Part shown: piece after piece, positions 1 through 8,835 of the stretch
Numbering within the stretch: the first letter of the stretch is position 1
Layout of the letters: every line of letters begins with the position of its first letter
Assembly (NCBI GenBank): GCA_947589545.1
Contig: CANQBA010000006.1
Location: forward strand, 28,360-92,359
Direction of reading: 5' to 3'
Source: an uncultured Oscillospiraceae bacterium
GTDB lineage: Bacteria; Bacillota; Clostridia; Oscillospirales; Oscillospiraceae
DNA length: 64,000 nt
The notes under the pieces: generated by a model
Told to the model about the DNA's origin: nothing
Database searches by the model: none
Seen by the model: the letters and a program-made list of their open reading frames with translations, nothing else
Program-made: the position numbers and the translations under genes

Positions 1-1
1 A

Positions 2-583
2 TTTCTGATCAACAGCCACACGGAGCAGGCGTTGACGGAGTTTCTGGAATACGCCCACGCGCGTTTTGCGGGATATGACCTGTATTTAGGCTTTCCGAAA
101 CGAAATACCGGCGCGATCTCCGCCCTGCAAAAAAGAAACTGCAGATTGATTCAGGAATCCTATCACGATATTTATATTTTTGACGGTGCTGACATACACG
201 CCGAAACGGACGGAATCGTAAGGGTCACCGAAAGCAATTTTGCAGAATTTCGCAAAATACATCGACCCGACCCCGAGACATATTGGAGCACAGAACGTAT
301 TTTTCAGGCGCTTGACGAGTGGCTGATATATCTGCTGGTTCGAGATAATACGGTTGCGGGATACGTCTGTGCGAGAAACGGCGAGATTTTCAGCTTAGGC
401 TATCGGGATGATAAATTTGATAAAACCGCTTATAAGGCTTTAGTCAAAATCATACTGAGAGATTTACAGGCGGCGGGGTACAAGCATATGAGTTTTTTTA
501 ACGACGAGGAAAGCCAGCCTGCCGCGCTGGAGCTTGGTTTTACATGCGTCAGTGAATATGTTTTATATCTTAAAAGCGTATAG
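2..583 (+). CDS. GNAT-family acetyltransferase, 5' end outside window
   Basis: The reading frame is open from the first full codon of the window to the TAA at 581-583, so the gene starts upstream; the TTG at 32 is only an internal codon. The visible 190 or so residues look like a GNAT acyltransferase. There is a variable N-terminal part, then a segment around VAGYVCARNGEIFSLGY typical of the GNAT central beta strands, and a C-terminal helix-strand ending in ALELGFTCVSEYVLYLK, the usual position of the last GNAT strand. It would transfer an acyl group from acyl-CoA to an unknown substrate. It is clearly richer in A+T than the sugar genes that follow, suggesting separate acquisition. Family assignment is moderately secure; the substrate is unknown. 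Confidence 0.6.
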   Translation, partial: FLINSHTEQALTEFLEYAHARFAGYDLYLGFPKRNTGAISALQKRNCRLIQESYHDIYIFDGADIHAETDGIVRVTESNFAEFRKIHRPDPETYWSTERIFQALDEWLIYLLVRDNTVAGYVCARNGEIFSLGYRDDKFDKTAYKALVKIILRDLQAAGYKHMSFFNDEESQPAALELGFTCVSEYVLYLKSV

Positions 584-609
584 ATTCAGTTTTCAGGCTT
601 GTCGGTAAG

Positions 610-690
610 CTGAAAACCCTTTAGAACTAAGGGGCGCACTTCTATACATTGCATGTATCGTGCGTTTGGAAGGCTCTCCGACAGCGGAAA
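610..690 (+). repeat. Diverged copy of a hairpin repeat (partner at 53294-53390)
   Basis: This stretch contains an imperfect hairpin at 635-664 (arms CGCAC..TATACAT and ATGTAT.GTGCG). It is flanked by a CTTTAGAA motif on the left and a GGCT..AAAGCC segment on the right. The same ordered motifs occur at 53294-53390 inside the accessory island. Neither copy is coding. It may be a mobile-element footprint or a small structured RNA; I do not recognise the family. Confidence 0.55.
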
Positions 691-710
691 GCCAAAACCC
701 GCGGCCATGG

Positions 711-746
711 AAAACGGGCGAAATTCTCAATAGTTCGCCCGTTTTT
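711..746 (+). terminator. Rho-independent terminator
   Basis: The arms AAAACGGGCGAA (711-722) and TTCGCCCGTTTTT (734-746) form a GC-rich hairpin that ends in a T run. It separates the upstream acetyltransferase from the GH2 promoter. Confidence 0.75.
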
Positions 747-748
747 CC

Positions 749-777
749 TTTACAAAAACGGGTATGTCCTGTAGAAT
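749..777 (+). promoter_or_regulatory. SigmaA promoter of the GH2-GH35 operon
   Basis: TTTACA (749-754), a 17-base spacer and TAGAAT (772-777) make a good vegetative promoter, with a start expected near 784, about 37 bases before the GH2 ATG. Confidence 0.6.
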
Positions 778-820
778 CGAAGGTACAGAACGTTCACTTG
801 TACAGTTGTGAGGATAACCC

Positions 821-3466
821 ATGGACTTTATTGATCTCTCCGGCCTCTGGGCCTGTGAAATCCCCGGGCAGAGGGGCCAGATTCGCCTCCCCGGCACCCT
901 AGACGAGGCCGGCATCGGCTTCCCCGACGCCGTCCGGGAGCCCTGGCACCCGGACGAGCAGGTCAACGCCGCCCTCACGGGCGCGGAGGTCGTCGCCACC
1001 CGGTTTACCCGGCGGGCGGCCTACGAGGGCCCCGCCGTCCTCACCCGCCGGGTAAAGACAAGCCTCCCGGCGGGGAAACGGGCCTTTTTTGTCTGCGGCC
1101 GGGCCCGGGCGCTGAAGCTCTATGTCAACGGCGTCCCGGCCCCGGAGACCGATCCCCCCACTCTCTCCACCCCCCGGCGCTTTGAGGTGACGGATCTGCT
1201 CACCGGGGACGACGAATTTCGGCTCCTCTCGGACAATTCCTACCCCGGCTGGCCCCGGCGCGCCCTCCTGGCCTCCTCCGCCGCCACCGACGAGACGCAG
1301 ACCAACTGGAACGGCGTCCTGGGCCGCGTGGGCCTTGTCCTCCACGACAGCGCCTTTCTCTCCTCCCTGCGGGTCTACCCCCGGGGGGACGCGCTGGAGC
1401 TCCGCTGGGAGGTGGACGGGGAGACGGACGCGCCGGTGCGCTTCACCTGCGACGCTCTGGAAGCGCCGGCCACGGTGGACAGCGCCGCGGGCACCTGCCT
1501 CCTGCCGCTGGGCCGGGATGTGCGCCTCTGGGACGAGGGGGAGGGGAACCTCTACGCCCTCAACGCCGCCCTGAGCGCGGAGAGCGTCAGCGTCCGCTTC
1601 GGCGTCCGCTCCTTCACCGCCCTGGAGGGGATGTTCGCCCTCAACGGCCGGAAGCTCTTTCTCCGGAGCGAGGCCAACTGCGCCGTCTTCCCCGAGACGG
1701 GCTATGAGCCCATGGACGCCGCCGGCTGGCGGAAAATATTGCGAACCTACAGCGCCTACGGCGTCAACCACCTGCGCTTCCACTCCCACTGCCCCCCGGA
1801 GGCCGCCTTTGAGGCCGCCGACGAGCTGGGCCTGCTCCTCCAGCCGGAGCTGTCCCACTGGGATCCCCGGGACGCCTTCGGAGACGAGACCGCCCGCGCC
1901 TACTACCGGACGGAGCTTTGCGCCATTTTGAAAACCTACGCCAACCATCCCTCCTTCGTGATGCTCTCCCTGGGCAATGAGCTCCAGGCCAAAGCCGCCG
2001 GCCGCGCCTTTATGGAGGAGCTTCTGGCCCTGGCCCACGCCCTGGACGACACCCGCCTCTACGCCCCCGGCTCCAACAACGACTACGGCCGGCGGAAAAC
2101 CGCCGCCGGGGCGGATTACTACACCTCCTGCGCTTACCTGGGCCGCCCGCTCCGGGCCGCCAACGCCGGCATGACCGGCTGGCTCAACGAGGGCAAGCCC
2201 CTGGATACGGACTACACGGAGGCGATGCGCGCCCTCCGCGCCGATTTCTCCGGCCCCGTGATGTCCTTCGAGGTGGGGCAGTATGAGATCCTGCCGGATT
2301 TTGCGGAGCTGGACGCCTTTCGCGGCGTCACGGATCCGGCCAATCTGCGGCTGATCCGGGATCGGGTGGAGCGCCGGGGCCTCCTGCCCCGGTGGAGGGA
2401 CTACGTGGCCGCCTCCGGGGAGCTCTCCCGGCTGTGCTACCGGGCGGAGGCGGAGGCCGCCCTGGCCACCCCAGGCCTTGGAGGGATCGGCCTGCTGGGC
2501 CTCCAGGACTTCCCCGGCCAGGGCACGGCCCTGGTGGGGATGCTGAACGCGCACTTAGAGCCCAAGCCCTACGCCTTCGCCCGCCCGGAGCGGTTCCGGT
2601 CGTTTTTCACCGGCGTTCTGCCCCTGATCCGCCTGAAGACCCGCTGCTTCGCCGCCGGGGAGACCCTGACGGCCCGGTGTCTGATGGCCAATTACAGCAA
2701 AACGGCCCTGACGGGCGAGCCCCGCTGGCGCCTTACCGGCCCCGGCGTGGAGAGAGGCGGCGTTCTGCCCCCCGTGACGGCGGCCCCCGGCGGCCTTACA
2801 GAGCTGGGGACGCTGACGCTCCCCTGGACGGGCCTCCCCGCCCCCGCCGCCTACGCCCTGACCCTCACCCTGGCGGGAGCTGAAAACACCTATGAGCTCT
2901 GGCTCTACCCCGGCGAGCCGCCCCGCCGGCCCGACGGCGTTTACGAGTGTCCAGCGTTGGATGCGGCGGCCCTGGCGGTCTTGGACCGGGGCGGCGCGGT
3001 GCTCCTGGCACCGGATCTTGAGGAGAACACCCCGCCGGGGGCGGTCAAGGGGCAGTTCTCCACGGATTTCTGGTCTGTGGGCACCTTCCCCCAGCAGTCC
3101 GGGGCCATGGGCCTGCTGATCGATGAGCGGCACCCGGTTTTCAGGGGCTTCCCCACCGGGGCCCACACCGATTACCAGTGGCGCGCTCTCACCGGCGCTT
3201 ACGCCCTCCGGGTCCCGGAGGGGACGGAGAGCATCGTCACGCTGATGGACTCCTACGCCTATCTCCGGGCGCTGTCCTGCCTCTTTGAGTGCCGGTGCTT
3301 GGCGGGGCGGCTCCTGGTCTGCACCCTGGGTCTTCACCGGGTGGACGCCCCCGAGGCCCGGGCGCTCCAAAGCGCCCTTTACGCCTATATGGCCTCCCCG
3401 GACTTCGCGCCCCGGCAGGTCATGGCCCCGGAGATCCTTCGGAAAATCGCGGAAGGAGTGATCTGA
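821..3466 (+). CDS. Glycoside hydrolase family 2 protein
   Basis: An 881-residue GH2 enzyme, probably an exo-beta-glycosidase (beta-galactosidase/glucuronidase type). Domain order appears to be an N-terminal jelly-roll (about 1-190), an Ig-like sandwich (190-265), a TIM barrel (270-560) and C-terminal sandwich domains. The motif LSLGNEL supplies the expected acid/base Glu (E387), and MSFEVGQ gives the expected nucleophile Glu (E484). There is no signal peptide, so it should act in the cytoplasm. The ATG at 821 follows GTGAGGAT. The gene is followed one base after its stop by the GH35 gene, so the two are co-transcribed. The exact sugar is not readable; galactose or uronic acid side chains of rhamnogalacturonan fit the locus. 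Confidence 0.85.
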   Translation: MDFIDLSGLWACEIPGQRGQIRLPGTLDEAGIGFPDAVREPWHPDEQVNAALTGAEVVATRFTRRAAYEGPAVLTRRVKTSLPAGKRAFFVCGRARALKLYVNGVPAPETDPPTLSTPRRFEVTDLLTGDDEFRLLSDNSYPGWPRRALLASSAATDETQTNWNGVLGRVGLVLHDSAFLSSLRVYPRGDALELRWEVDGETDAPVRFTCDALEAPATVDSAAGTCLLPLGRDVRLWDEGEGNLYALNAALSAESVSVRFGVRSFTALEGMFALNGRKLFLRSEANCAVFPETGYEPMDAAGWRKILRTYSAYGVNHLRFHSHCPPEAAFEAADELGLLLQPELSHWDPRDAFGDETARAYYRTELCAILKTYANHPSFVMLSLGNELQAKAAGRAFMEELLALAHALDDTRLYAPGSNNDYGRRKTAAGADYYTSCAYLGRPLRAANAGMTGWLNEGKPLDTDYTEAMRALRADFSGPVMSFEVGQYEILPDFAELDAFRGVTDPANLRLIRDRVERRGLLPRWRDYVAASGELSRLCYRAEAEAALATPGLGGIGLLGLQDFPGQGTALVGMLNAHLEPKPYAFARPERFRSFFTGVLPLIRLKTRCFAAGETLTARCLMANYSKTALTGEPRWRLTGPGVERGGVLPPVTAAPGGLTELGTLTLPWTGLPAPAAYALTLTLAGAENTYELWLYPGEPPRRPDGVYECPALDAAALAVLDRGGAVLLAPDLEENTPPGAVKGQFSTDFWSVGTFPQQSGAMGLLIDERHPVFRGFPTGAHTDYQWRALTGAYALRVPEGTESIVTLMDSYAYLRALSCLFECRCLAGRLLVCTLGLHRVDAPEARALQSALYAYMASPDFAPRQVMAPEILRKIAEGVI

Positions 3467-3467
3467 C

Positions 3468-5423
3468 ATGGATTGCCTTTTTGGGCGCTATACCCCCACG
3501 CCGCTCCTGCGGAACCATCTGCGCCTGGGCGGAGTGAACCCCCGGGGGGAGCGGATCGACGTCACCTCCCGGTACTTTGAGCGGGGCGGCGTGCCCTGGC
3601 TGCCGGTGATGGGCGAATACCACTTCGTCCGGGACAGCCGGGAAAACTGGCCCCGGGAGCTTAAAAAGATCCGCGCCGGCGGCGTCGGCATCGTCTCCAC
3701 CTACCTCTTCTGGATCTACCATGAGGAGACGGAGGGGGTCTTTGACTTCACCGGCGACCGGGACATCCGGGCCTTTGTGGAGGCGTGCGCGGGGCAGGGT
3801 CTGGAGGTCTTCCTGCGCCTCGGCCCCTGGTGCCACGGGGAGGTGCGCAACGGCGGCCTGCCCGACTGGCTCCTCCAAAAGCCCTTCCGGGCCCGGGACA
3901 ACAACCCCGGTTACATGGAGAAGGCCCGGAGCTGGTATCAGCACATCTACGACCAGGTGCGTGGCCTATTTTACCGGGACGGCGGACCCATCGTGGGCAT
4001 CCAGATTGAAAACGAGCTGGTGGACGCCCCGGAGCACCTGCTGGCGCTGAAAAATCTGGCCCGGGAGACCGGCTTCGACGCGCCCCTCTGGACGGTCACC
4101 GGCTGGAACAGCCGCTTCGGGGCCAGGATCCCCGTGGACGAGTTCGTCCCCGTGTTCGGCGGCTACGCCGACGCCCCCTGGGCGCGGACGATAGAGGAGC
4201 TCCCCCTGTGCACCCACCACGCCTTCGATCCACAACGCAACGACTCCGCCGTAGGCACGGATCTCCTGGGCGGCACGGCCCCCGACGGCTGGGCTCTCCC
4301 CTACCACCGCTACCCCTTCGCCACCTGCGAGCTGGGCGGCGGCATCCAACCCACCCTCCACCGGCGGCCCGCCGTCAGCCCCATGGACGTGTACGCCATG
4401 AGCCTGGTGAAGCTGGGGTGCGGCAACAACCTGATGGGAACCTACATGTACCACGGCGGCGTCAACAAGACCGGCAGGACCACCCTCCAGGAGTCCACCG
4501 CCACCGGCTATCCCAACGACCTGCCCATCCTGGACTACGACTTTCAGGCCCCCCTCTCCGCCTACGGCGAGGAGCGGCCTCACTACGGGCTTCTGAACCT
4601 CCTGCACCTGTTCGTGCAGGATTTCGGGGCCGTCCTGGCCCCCATGGAGCACGTCCCGGCGGCGGAATTCGTGCCGGAGACGGACGGCACGCGCCTCAGG
4701 TACGCCATGCGCACCGACGGGCGGGGCGGCTTCGTCTTTGTGAACCACCACCAGCGCCATTTAAGGCTCCGGGACGTGGAAAACGCCGTGTTCCTGCCCC
4801 TGGACACCCGGTTCCCGCCCATCGATATCCGGGGCGACACCGCCTTTATCCTGCCCTTCGGGCTTACGCTGGGCGGCGAGACGCTCCAATGGGCCACGGC
4901 GCAGCTCCTGTGCCGGGAGGGGGACGTCTTTGTCTTCGCCGCCGTCCCCGGCATCCCGGCCCGCTACGCCTTTTCCGGCCGGGAGGTCGTCCCGGTTCCC
5001 GGGGAGAAAATTTCGGAATTTACCGTAGGGCAGATCACCGTCCGCACTCTCCCCTGGGAGCGCGCCCTGCGGCTCCGGCGGTCAGACGGCAAAACCTACT
5101 TTGACGACAGCCCCGCCCCGCCGGAGACGCCCTTCACCCTCACCCCCTGCGCCGCCCCCGACCCGCTGCCGCCCCACGCGGAGGAGCTGGCGCTGGCCGG
5201 CCCCCGGGAGACGGTCTGGAGCCGCTTGGAGGCGGCGGAGCCCCGGGGCTTTGTCACGCTGGATTTTCCCTTCGACATCGCCCAGCTCTATGTAGACGGC
5301 GCTCTGGCCGCCGACAAATTCTACGACACCCTCCCCTGGCGTCTCCCGGCCTCCCTGCTCTTCGGACACCGGTGCCTTCTGGCCCATACCGCCCCCCGGG
5401 AGGATGTGTACCTGGAGCCGTGA
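3468..5423 (+). CDS. Beta-galactosidase, GH35
   Basis: A 651-residue GH35 enzyme that would remove terminal beta-galactose from imported oligosaccharides. The N-terminal TIM barrel carries the family signatures: GEYHF near residue 45, LRLGPWCHGE, GIQIENEL with the acid/base Glu (E183), and ATCELGGG with the nucleophile Glu (E288). The rest forms beta domains. No signal peptide is present, so the site of action is cytoplasmic. Its ATG lies one base after the GH2 stop, indicating translational coupling. GH35 proteins also include exo-beta-glucosaminidases, but the pectin setting favours galactose. Confidence 0.88.
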   Translation: MDCLFGRYTPTPLLRNHLRLGGVNPRGERIDVTSRYFERGGVPWLPVMGEYHFVRDSRENWPRELKKIRAGGVGIVSTYLFWIYHEETEGVFDFTGDRDIRAFVEACAGQGLEVFLRLGPWCHGEVRNGGLPDWLLQKPFRARDNNPGYMEKARSWYQHIYDQVRGLFYRDGGPIVGIQIENELVDAPEHLLALKNLARETGFDAPLWTVTGWNSRFGARIPVDEFVPVFGGYADAPWARTIEELPLCTHHAFDPQRNDSAVGTDLLGGTAPDGWALPYHRYPFATCELGGGIQPTLHRRPAVSPMDVYAMSLVKLGCGNNLMGTYMYHGGVNKTGRTTLQESTATGYPNDLPILDYDFQAPLSAYGEERPHYGLLNLLHLFVQDFGAVLAPMEHVPAAEFVPETDGTRLRYAMRTDGRGGFVFVNHHQRHLRLRDVENAVFLPLDTRFPPIDIRGDTAFILPFGLTLGGETLQWATAQLLCREGDVFVFAAVPGIPARYAFSGREVVPVPGEKISEFTVGQITVRTLPWERALRLRRSDGKTYFDDSPAPPETPFTLTPCAAPDPLPPHAEELALAGPRETVWSRLEAAEPRGFVTLDFPFDIAQLYVDGALAADKFYDTLPWRLPASLLFGHRCLLAHTAPREDVYLEP

Positions 5424-5440
5424 GCTTCGGTTACAGGCGT

Positions 5441-5469
5441 ATTATACCACAAGTTGAAGTATTTGTCAA
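5441..5469 (-). promoter_or_regulatory. Perfect sigmaA consensus promoter on the minus strand, antisense to GH35
   Basis: Read on the minus strand, TTGACA (5469-5464), exactly 17 bases and TATAAT (5446-5441) give a perfect consensus with an upstream TG. Transcription would start near 5434 and run into the 3' end of the GH35 gene. No minus-strand gene lies downstream in the window. Confidence 0.6.
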
Positions 5470-5510
5470 GTATATATTTATAATATTTTTAATTATTTCT
5501 GCTTTCAACA

Positions 5511-5548
5511 AAAAAGCCGGACGGGAGAAGCTCTCCGTCCGGCTTTTT
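5511..5548. terminator. Bidirectional rho-independent terminator
   Basis: Arms AAAAAGCCGGACGG (5511-5524) and CCGTCCGGCTTTTT (5535-5548) form a long hairpin with A and T runs on its two sides. It can terminate both the GH35 operon and the convergent deacetylase gene. Confidence 0.85.
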
Positions 5549-5564
5549 GCAAAATTAATTTTTC

Positions 5565-6611
5565 TCAGGGCATCTGCTCGTAATTCTTGTAATTGAACAG
5601 GGTGGGCTTCACCTCCGGCGTCAGGGGCGCGAAGGTGTAGCCGCGCTCCCGCAGGGCGGCGATGAGCGCGGGCAGGGCCTCCACGGTGGTGGCGCGGGGC
5701 TTGGAGTCGTGCATCAGCACCACGCCCCGGGCCACGTTCCCGGCGCTGAGGATGTTGGCCACGATCTGCTCCGGGGCCAGCGGGGTCTTGGTGGCGTCCT
5801 GGGCGGACATGTTCCAGTCGCAGGGGACGAAGCCCCGGCGAAGCATCTCGGCGACGATGTCCTGATAGATGCCGTAGTCGTAGCTGTTGGTACTGCCGCC
5901 GGGGAACCGGAAGAAGGTGGGGGTGACGCCCGTCTCGTCCCGGATCAGCGTGAATACCTTGTACATATCCTCCAAAAACGCCTCCACGCTGGCGTAGATG
6001 GTCTTGTACTCGTGGGACCAGGAGTGCATCCCCACGGTGTGGCCGGCCTTCACCATGGCCCGCAGGGTGTCGGGGCTGGCCGCCCCGCTGCGCCCCACCA
6101 CGAAGAAGGTGGCCTTGATGTTCTCCCGGGCCAAAATCTCCAGCACCCTGCCCGTCTGGACGGAGGGGCCGTCGTCGAAGGTCAGGTAGATGACCCGGGC
6201 GGGGGCCTGGGAGGCATCCAGGGGCTGGGGCGCGTAGAAATCCGGGTAGAGCTGCTGATACGCCGGCCCGTCGGGGTCAAACCGCGGCGTTTGGCTGAGC
6301 TCCTCAATTTTTGTCCGGGCCTCCTCCAGCTGAGCGGCCAGGGCTTCCCGCTCCTTATCAGCGCTGTCCAGGGCGCTCCGCGCCGCCTCCAGCTCCGCCC
6401 CCTGGCCCTCCAGCCGGCTTTGGGCATCGGAGAGCTCCCCGGCCAGCCCGTCCCGCGCCGCTTCCGCGCTGTCTGCCTCCGCCCGCAGGCTGTCCGCCCT
6501 GGCGGTCATCTCCCCCAACGCCCTGTGCTCCCGGAGGGCGAAATACGCCGGCGCCCCCGCCAGCACGCAGGCCGCCAGCACCGCCGCCGCAACTTTCCAC
6601 ACATTTTTCAT
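5565..6611 (-). CDS. Membrane-anchored polysaccharide deacetylase with coiled coil
   Basis: A 348-residue NodB-type deacetylase (CE4-like). Residues 1-27 form an N-terminal membrane anchor (a hydrophobic stretch rich in Ala/Val/Leu). Residues about 28-105 are an Ala/Glu/Leu-rich coiled coil. The NodB domain follows with LTFDDGPS (general base and metal Asp), the histidine motif HSWSHEY (metal ligands), FRFPGG, and a C-terminal VLMHDS motif with the catalytic His. It should sit outside the membrane and remove N- or O-acetyl groups from cell wall or capsule sugars. The coiled coil may hold it at a distance from the membrane. RBS GAGGGAGAG precedes the ATG. It is the only enzyme of the left region with an export signal. 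Confidence 0.85.
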   Translation of the reverse strand: MKNVWKVAAAVLAACVLAGAPAYFALREHRALGEMTARADSLRAEADSAEAARDGLAGELSDAQSRLEGQGAELEAARSALDSADKEREALAAQLEEARTKIEELSQTPRFDPDGPAYQQLYPDFYAPQPLDASQAPARVIYLTFDDGPSVQTGRVLEILARENIKATFFVVGRSGAASPDTLRAMVKAGHTVGMHSWSHEYKTIYASVEAFLEDMYKVFTLIRDETGVTPTFFRFPGGSTNSYDYGIYQDIVAEMLRRGFVPCDWNMSAQDATKTPLAPEQIVANILSAGNVARGVVLMHDSKPRATTVEALPALIAALRERGYTFAPLTPEVKPTLFNYKNYEQMP

Positions 6612-6748
6612 GTCTCTCCCTCTTTCTCTCTGTGGGATGTGATATTCATTCTACCACATGATTGTATCATCCATGCATCAGGAGGTCAAGGCAGAAAATA
6701 TACACACGCAAAAACCGCCTGCCAGGAGGCAGACGGTTTTGCTGCATC

Positions 6749-7795
6749 TTACAGCGAATTTGCGCCCTCGGACTGGTCGTACCGGAGGACGCCCGCCAGG
6801 AAGGCCAGCGCCAGGCCCTGGCCCCAGCCCTGGATCCAGTCGCGGCTGATGTTCCGGTAGCCGTCCCGGTCCCGCATGACAGCGGTGCCGCCGGAGACGT
6901 TCATCACCCGTCCGTCCGGAGAGATGTTTTGGAGGATGCCGGGGATGGCCCGGTTGATGTACTTGATGTGCAGGGGGTTGCCCTTGCAGACCATGGCGGC
7001 GGCGATGCCGGCGGAGGCGGACACCTCCTCGTAGCTGTCCGGGTCGTCCAGGATGGTGCGCCAGAGGCCGTTTTCCGTCTGGCAGAGCTTCAGGGCCGCC
7101 AGCTGGTCGTTTAAAGAGCCGGTCACGTCCAGGAACTTGGGGTAGAGGTAGGCCTGGGGCAGGCGGGCGCCCACCTGGGACATGGTGTAGGCCGCCCAGG
7201 CGTTGGCCCGGCCCCAGTAGAAGCCGGACATGTGATCGCCCGTTAAGTTGTTGTACCCGTGGTAATAGAGGCCCGTGGCGGGGTCCTGCAAATATTTGAT
7301 GTGCCAGTACCACTGGTTCAGGGCGTCGTCGATGAGCGCCTCGTCGCGGAGCTCCACCCCCACCCTCAGCATGAAGAAGGCCGCCATAAACAGCGTGTCG
7401 GCCCATGCCTGCTCAGGGAAATCGTTGTTGGCGGAGACGGTGTGCTGGAGGACGTGGTCGCCGAAGCGCAGAGCGGAATTTTTGAGGTAGTCGATCTTGC
7501 TCATGACCACGTCCAGGTACTTCTTCTCCCCGGTGTGCTGGTAGAGGCTGAGACAGCAATGGCCCATGGAGCAGGTATTTACCGTCCAGGTGGGCAGGCC
7601 GATCTCCAAAAATTCATCCACCCGGGCGCGCACGGCGTCCAGATATTCCCGCTTGCCGGTGGCCTCAAAGGCCTCGCAGATGCCGTAATAGGCCACGCCG
7701 CAGGGCCAGTCCCAGGTCATATCCATCCGCATGGTGCGCTCCACCACCGCGTCCATGGCCTTTAAGACCTGCTCTTTGTCAAAATCAAGCTTCAT
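6749..7795 (-). CDS. Unsaturated rhamnogalacturonyl hydrolase, GH105 (YteR-like)
   Basis: A 348-residue (alpha/alpha)6-barrel enzyme that hydrates the unsaturated uronic acid left at the non-reducing end by rhamnogalacturonan lyase, releasing a keto-uronate and a rhamnose-ended product. Family signatures visible are the catalytic Asp in QAWADTLFMA (D133, equivalent to YteR Asp143), SGFYWGRANAW near residue 192, and YHGYN near 179. It has no signal peptide and is cytoplasmic. The start is placed at the ATG at 7795, six codon-free bases after GGAGGGTG; an upstream GTG at 7801 lies inside the RBS. It starts 11 bases after rhaM and forms an operon with it. Its product supply depends on the PL11 lyase upstream. 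Confidence 0.9.
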   Translation of the reverse strand: MKLDFDKEQVLKAMDAVVERTMRMDMTWDWPCGVAYYGICEAFEATGKREYLDAVRARVDEFLEIGLPTWTVNTCSMGHCCLSLYQHTGEKKYLDVVMSKIDYLKNSALRFGDHVLQHTVSANNDFPEQAWADTLFMAAFFMLRVGVELRDEALIDDALNQWYWHIKYLQDPATGLYYHGYNNLTGDHMSGFYWGRANAWAAYTMSQVGARLPQAYLYPKFLDVTGSLNDQLAALKLCQTENGLWRTILDDPDSYEEVSASAGIAAAMVCKGNPLHIKYINRAIPGILQNISPDGRVMNVSGGTAVMRDRDGYRNISRDWIQGWGQGLALAFLAGVLRYDQSEGANSL

Positions 7796-7806
7796 AATCA
7801 CCCTCC

Positions 7807-8124
7807 TCAGTCAAGGCGGAACACCGGCTCCAGCTTGGGCTGCGCGCCGGTGACCGGATCCATCTCCAGTTCCAGGATATCCTTCATGTACTCGTTCCAC
7901 CTGTCCACCACGGGGCTTTGGGCCTGGGTGCGCTCGGCAAACTCAATGCCCTTCTCGCACTCGTAGTAGCCGAAAAGCTCCTCGCCGTTGGCGAAGATGG
8001 TGTAATTGCAGATCCCGGCGGCCTTCAGCACCTCCACCATCTCCGGCCAGATCTCGTTGTGGCGGCGCACATACTCGGCCTTGCACCCGGCCTTGATGCG
8101 CCCCTTCCATGCCATACGCTCCAT
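7807..8124 (-). CDS. rhaM: L-rhamnose mutarotase
   Basis: A 105-residue protein of the RhaM/YiiL/RhaU family, which interconverts alpha and beta anomers of L-rhamnose so that the isomerase receives its preferred form. Family features seen are WKGRIKAGCKAEY at the N-terminus, NEIWPEM, a YTIF strand, the GYYEC strand and the WNEYMKDI segment before the C-terminus. Length matches the family (about 104). The start is the ATG at 8124, nine bases after AAAGGAGG; an upstream in-frame ATG has no RBS. It is first in an operon with the GH105 gene and is separated from rhaBAD by 25 kb, linking the lyase/hydrolase cluster with rhamnose catabolism. Confidence 0.9.
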   Translation of the reverse strand: MERMAWKGRIKAGCKAEYVRRHNEIWPEMVEVLKAAGICNYTIFANGEELFGYYECEKGIEFAERTQAQSPVVDRWNEYMKDILELEMDPVTGAQPKLEPVFRLD

Positions 8125-8835
8125 CAGCAAAAACCTCCTTTTGTATGATTCCGCCATACCCGGCGGGGAAATATGGTGTCCGCCCAAAGGGCGGACGGTG
8201 ACTTGCTTTTCTCCTTTTGGGTTTCCAAAAGGAGAAAAGGCAACAAAAGAGGAAAAGAAACCAGAGGGAAGATTTCGATCTTCCCCCCCTCTGTACTCCC
8301 CCTTTTAAAAACGACCAGGGCCTGCGGGCCCTGGACCCGGGGGAGCGCTCGCGGGGGAGAGGGAGCGACGAATAAAATATCCCACGATTATAATCGCAAC
8401 AGCGCGGGTCAAATACGGTGGGAATCTTTAACAATAGAGCTGTGAGCGGCAAAGCGGGTTAGGCGCAGAGGCCATTCGTTACAAGGACGCGCGGCGTACG
8501 TAATGCGCAGGGGATTCAGACACGCGGGCCGGCCGGGTGTCCGGCCCGTACGGATGGATTGTGCGTTGGGAGAAGATATAAGATATGGGGAAAACGTGGT
8601 GCGTTGAAATATCCCGTTGTCCGCACCCGCCTCCCCGCGGGCGATCCCCTGGGGTTCTCCACATCGGGGCCGCGGCCCCTGTGTGGCCGTTTTTACAAGG
8701 GGATTGTCAAGGGGGAAAATCGGAATCCCCCTTGACTCGTTTTTTCTCCTCTTTGTTTCTTTCTCCTCTTTTGTCTCGTCAAAAGAGGAGAAAGCAAGTC
8801 CCCTCCGCCCTGTAAGGGCGGAAACCTTACAGAAC
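8125..8835. repeat. Geneless region with an inverted pair of long hairpin-rich repeats
   Basis: The left copy (about 8165-8395) and right copy (about 8590-8830) are diverged inverted repeats. Read from outside inward both have a CGCCC/GGGCG hairpin, the phrase ACTTGCTTT, a CTCCTTTT/AAAAGGAG hairpin, an AGGAGAAA-type purine tract, a short hairpin built on GGGGGA/TCCCCC, and GCGGG-rich segments. Examples of hairpins are 8178-8196, 8207-8238, 8707-8735 and 8758-8795. The 190 bases between the copies show no gene. The block also forms the 5' region of rhaM. Structure suggests a MITE-like or REP-like genomic repeat. Confidence 0.6.

Noticed and set aside
899..2554. 551-codon open frame on the minus strand inside the GH2 gene
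   Set aside because: It is a by-product of high GC in the wobble position of the GH2 gene. The protein is low-complexity (Gly/Ala/Val) and has no RBS. The same holds for long frames opposite GH51, GH112, CE12, PL11 and clpC.
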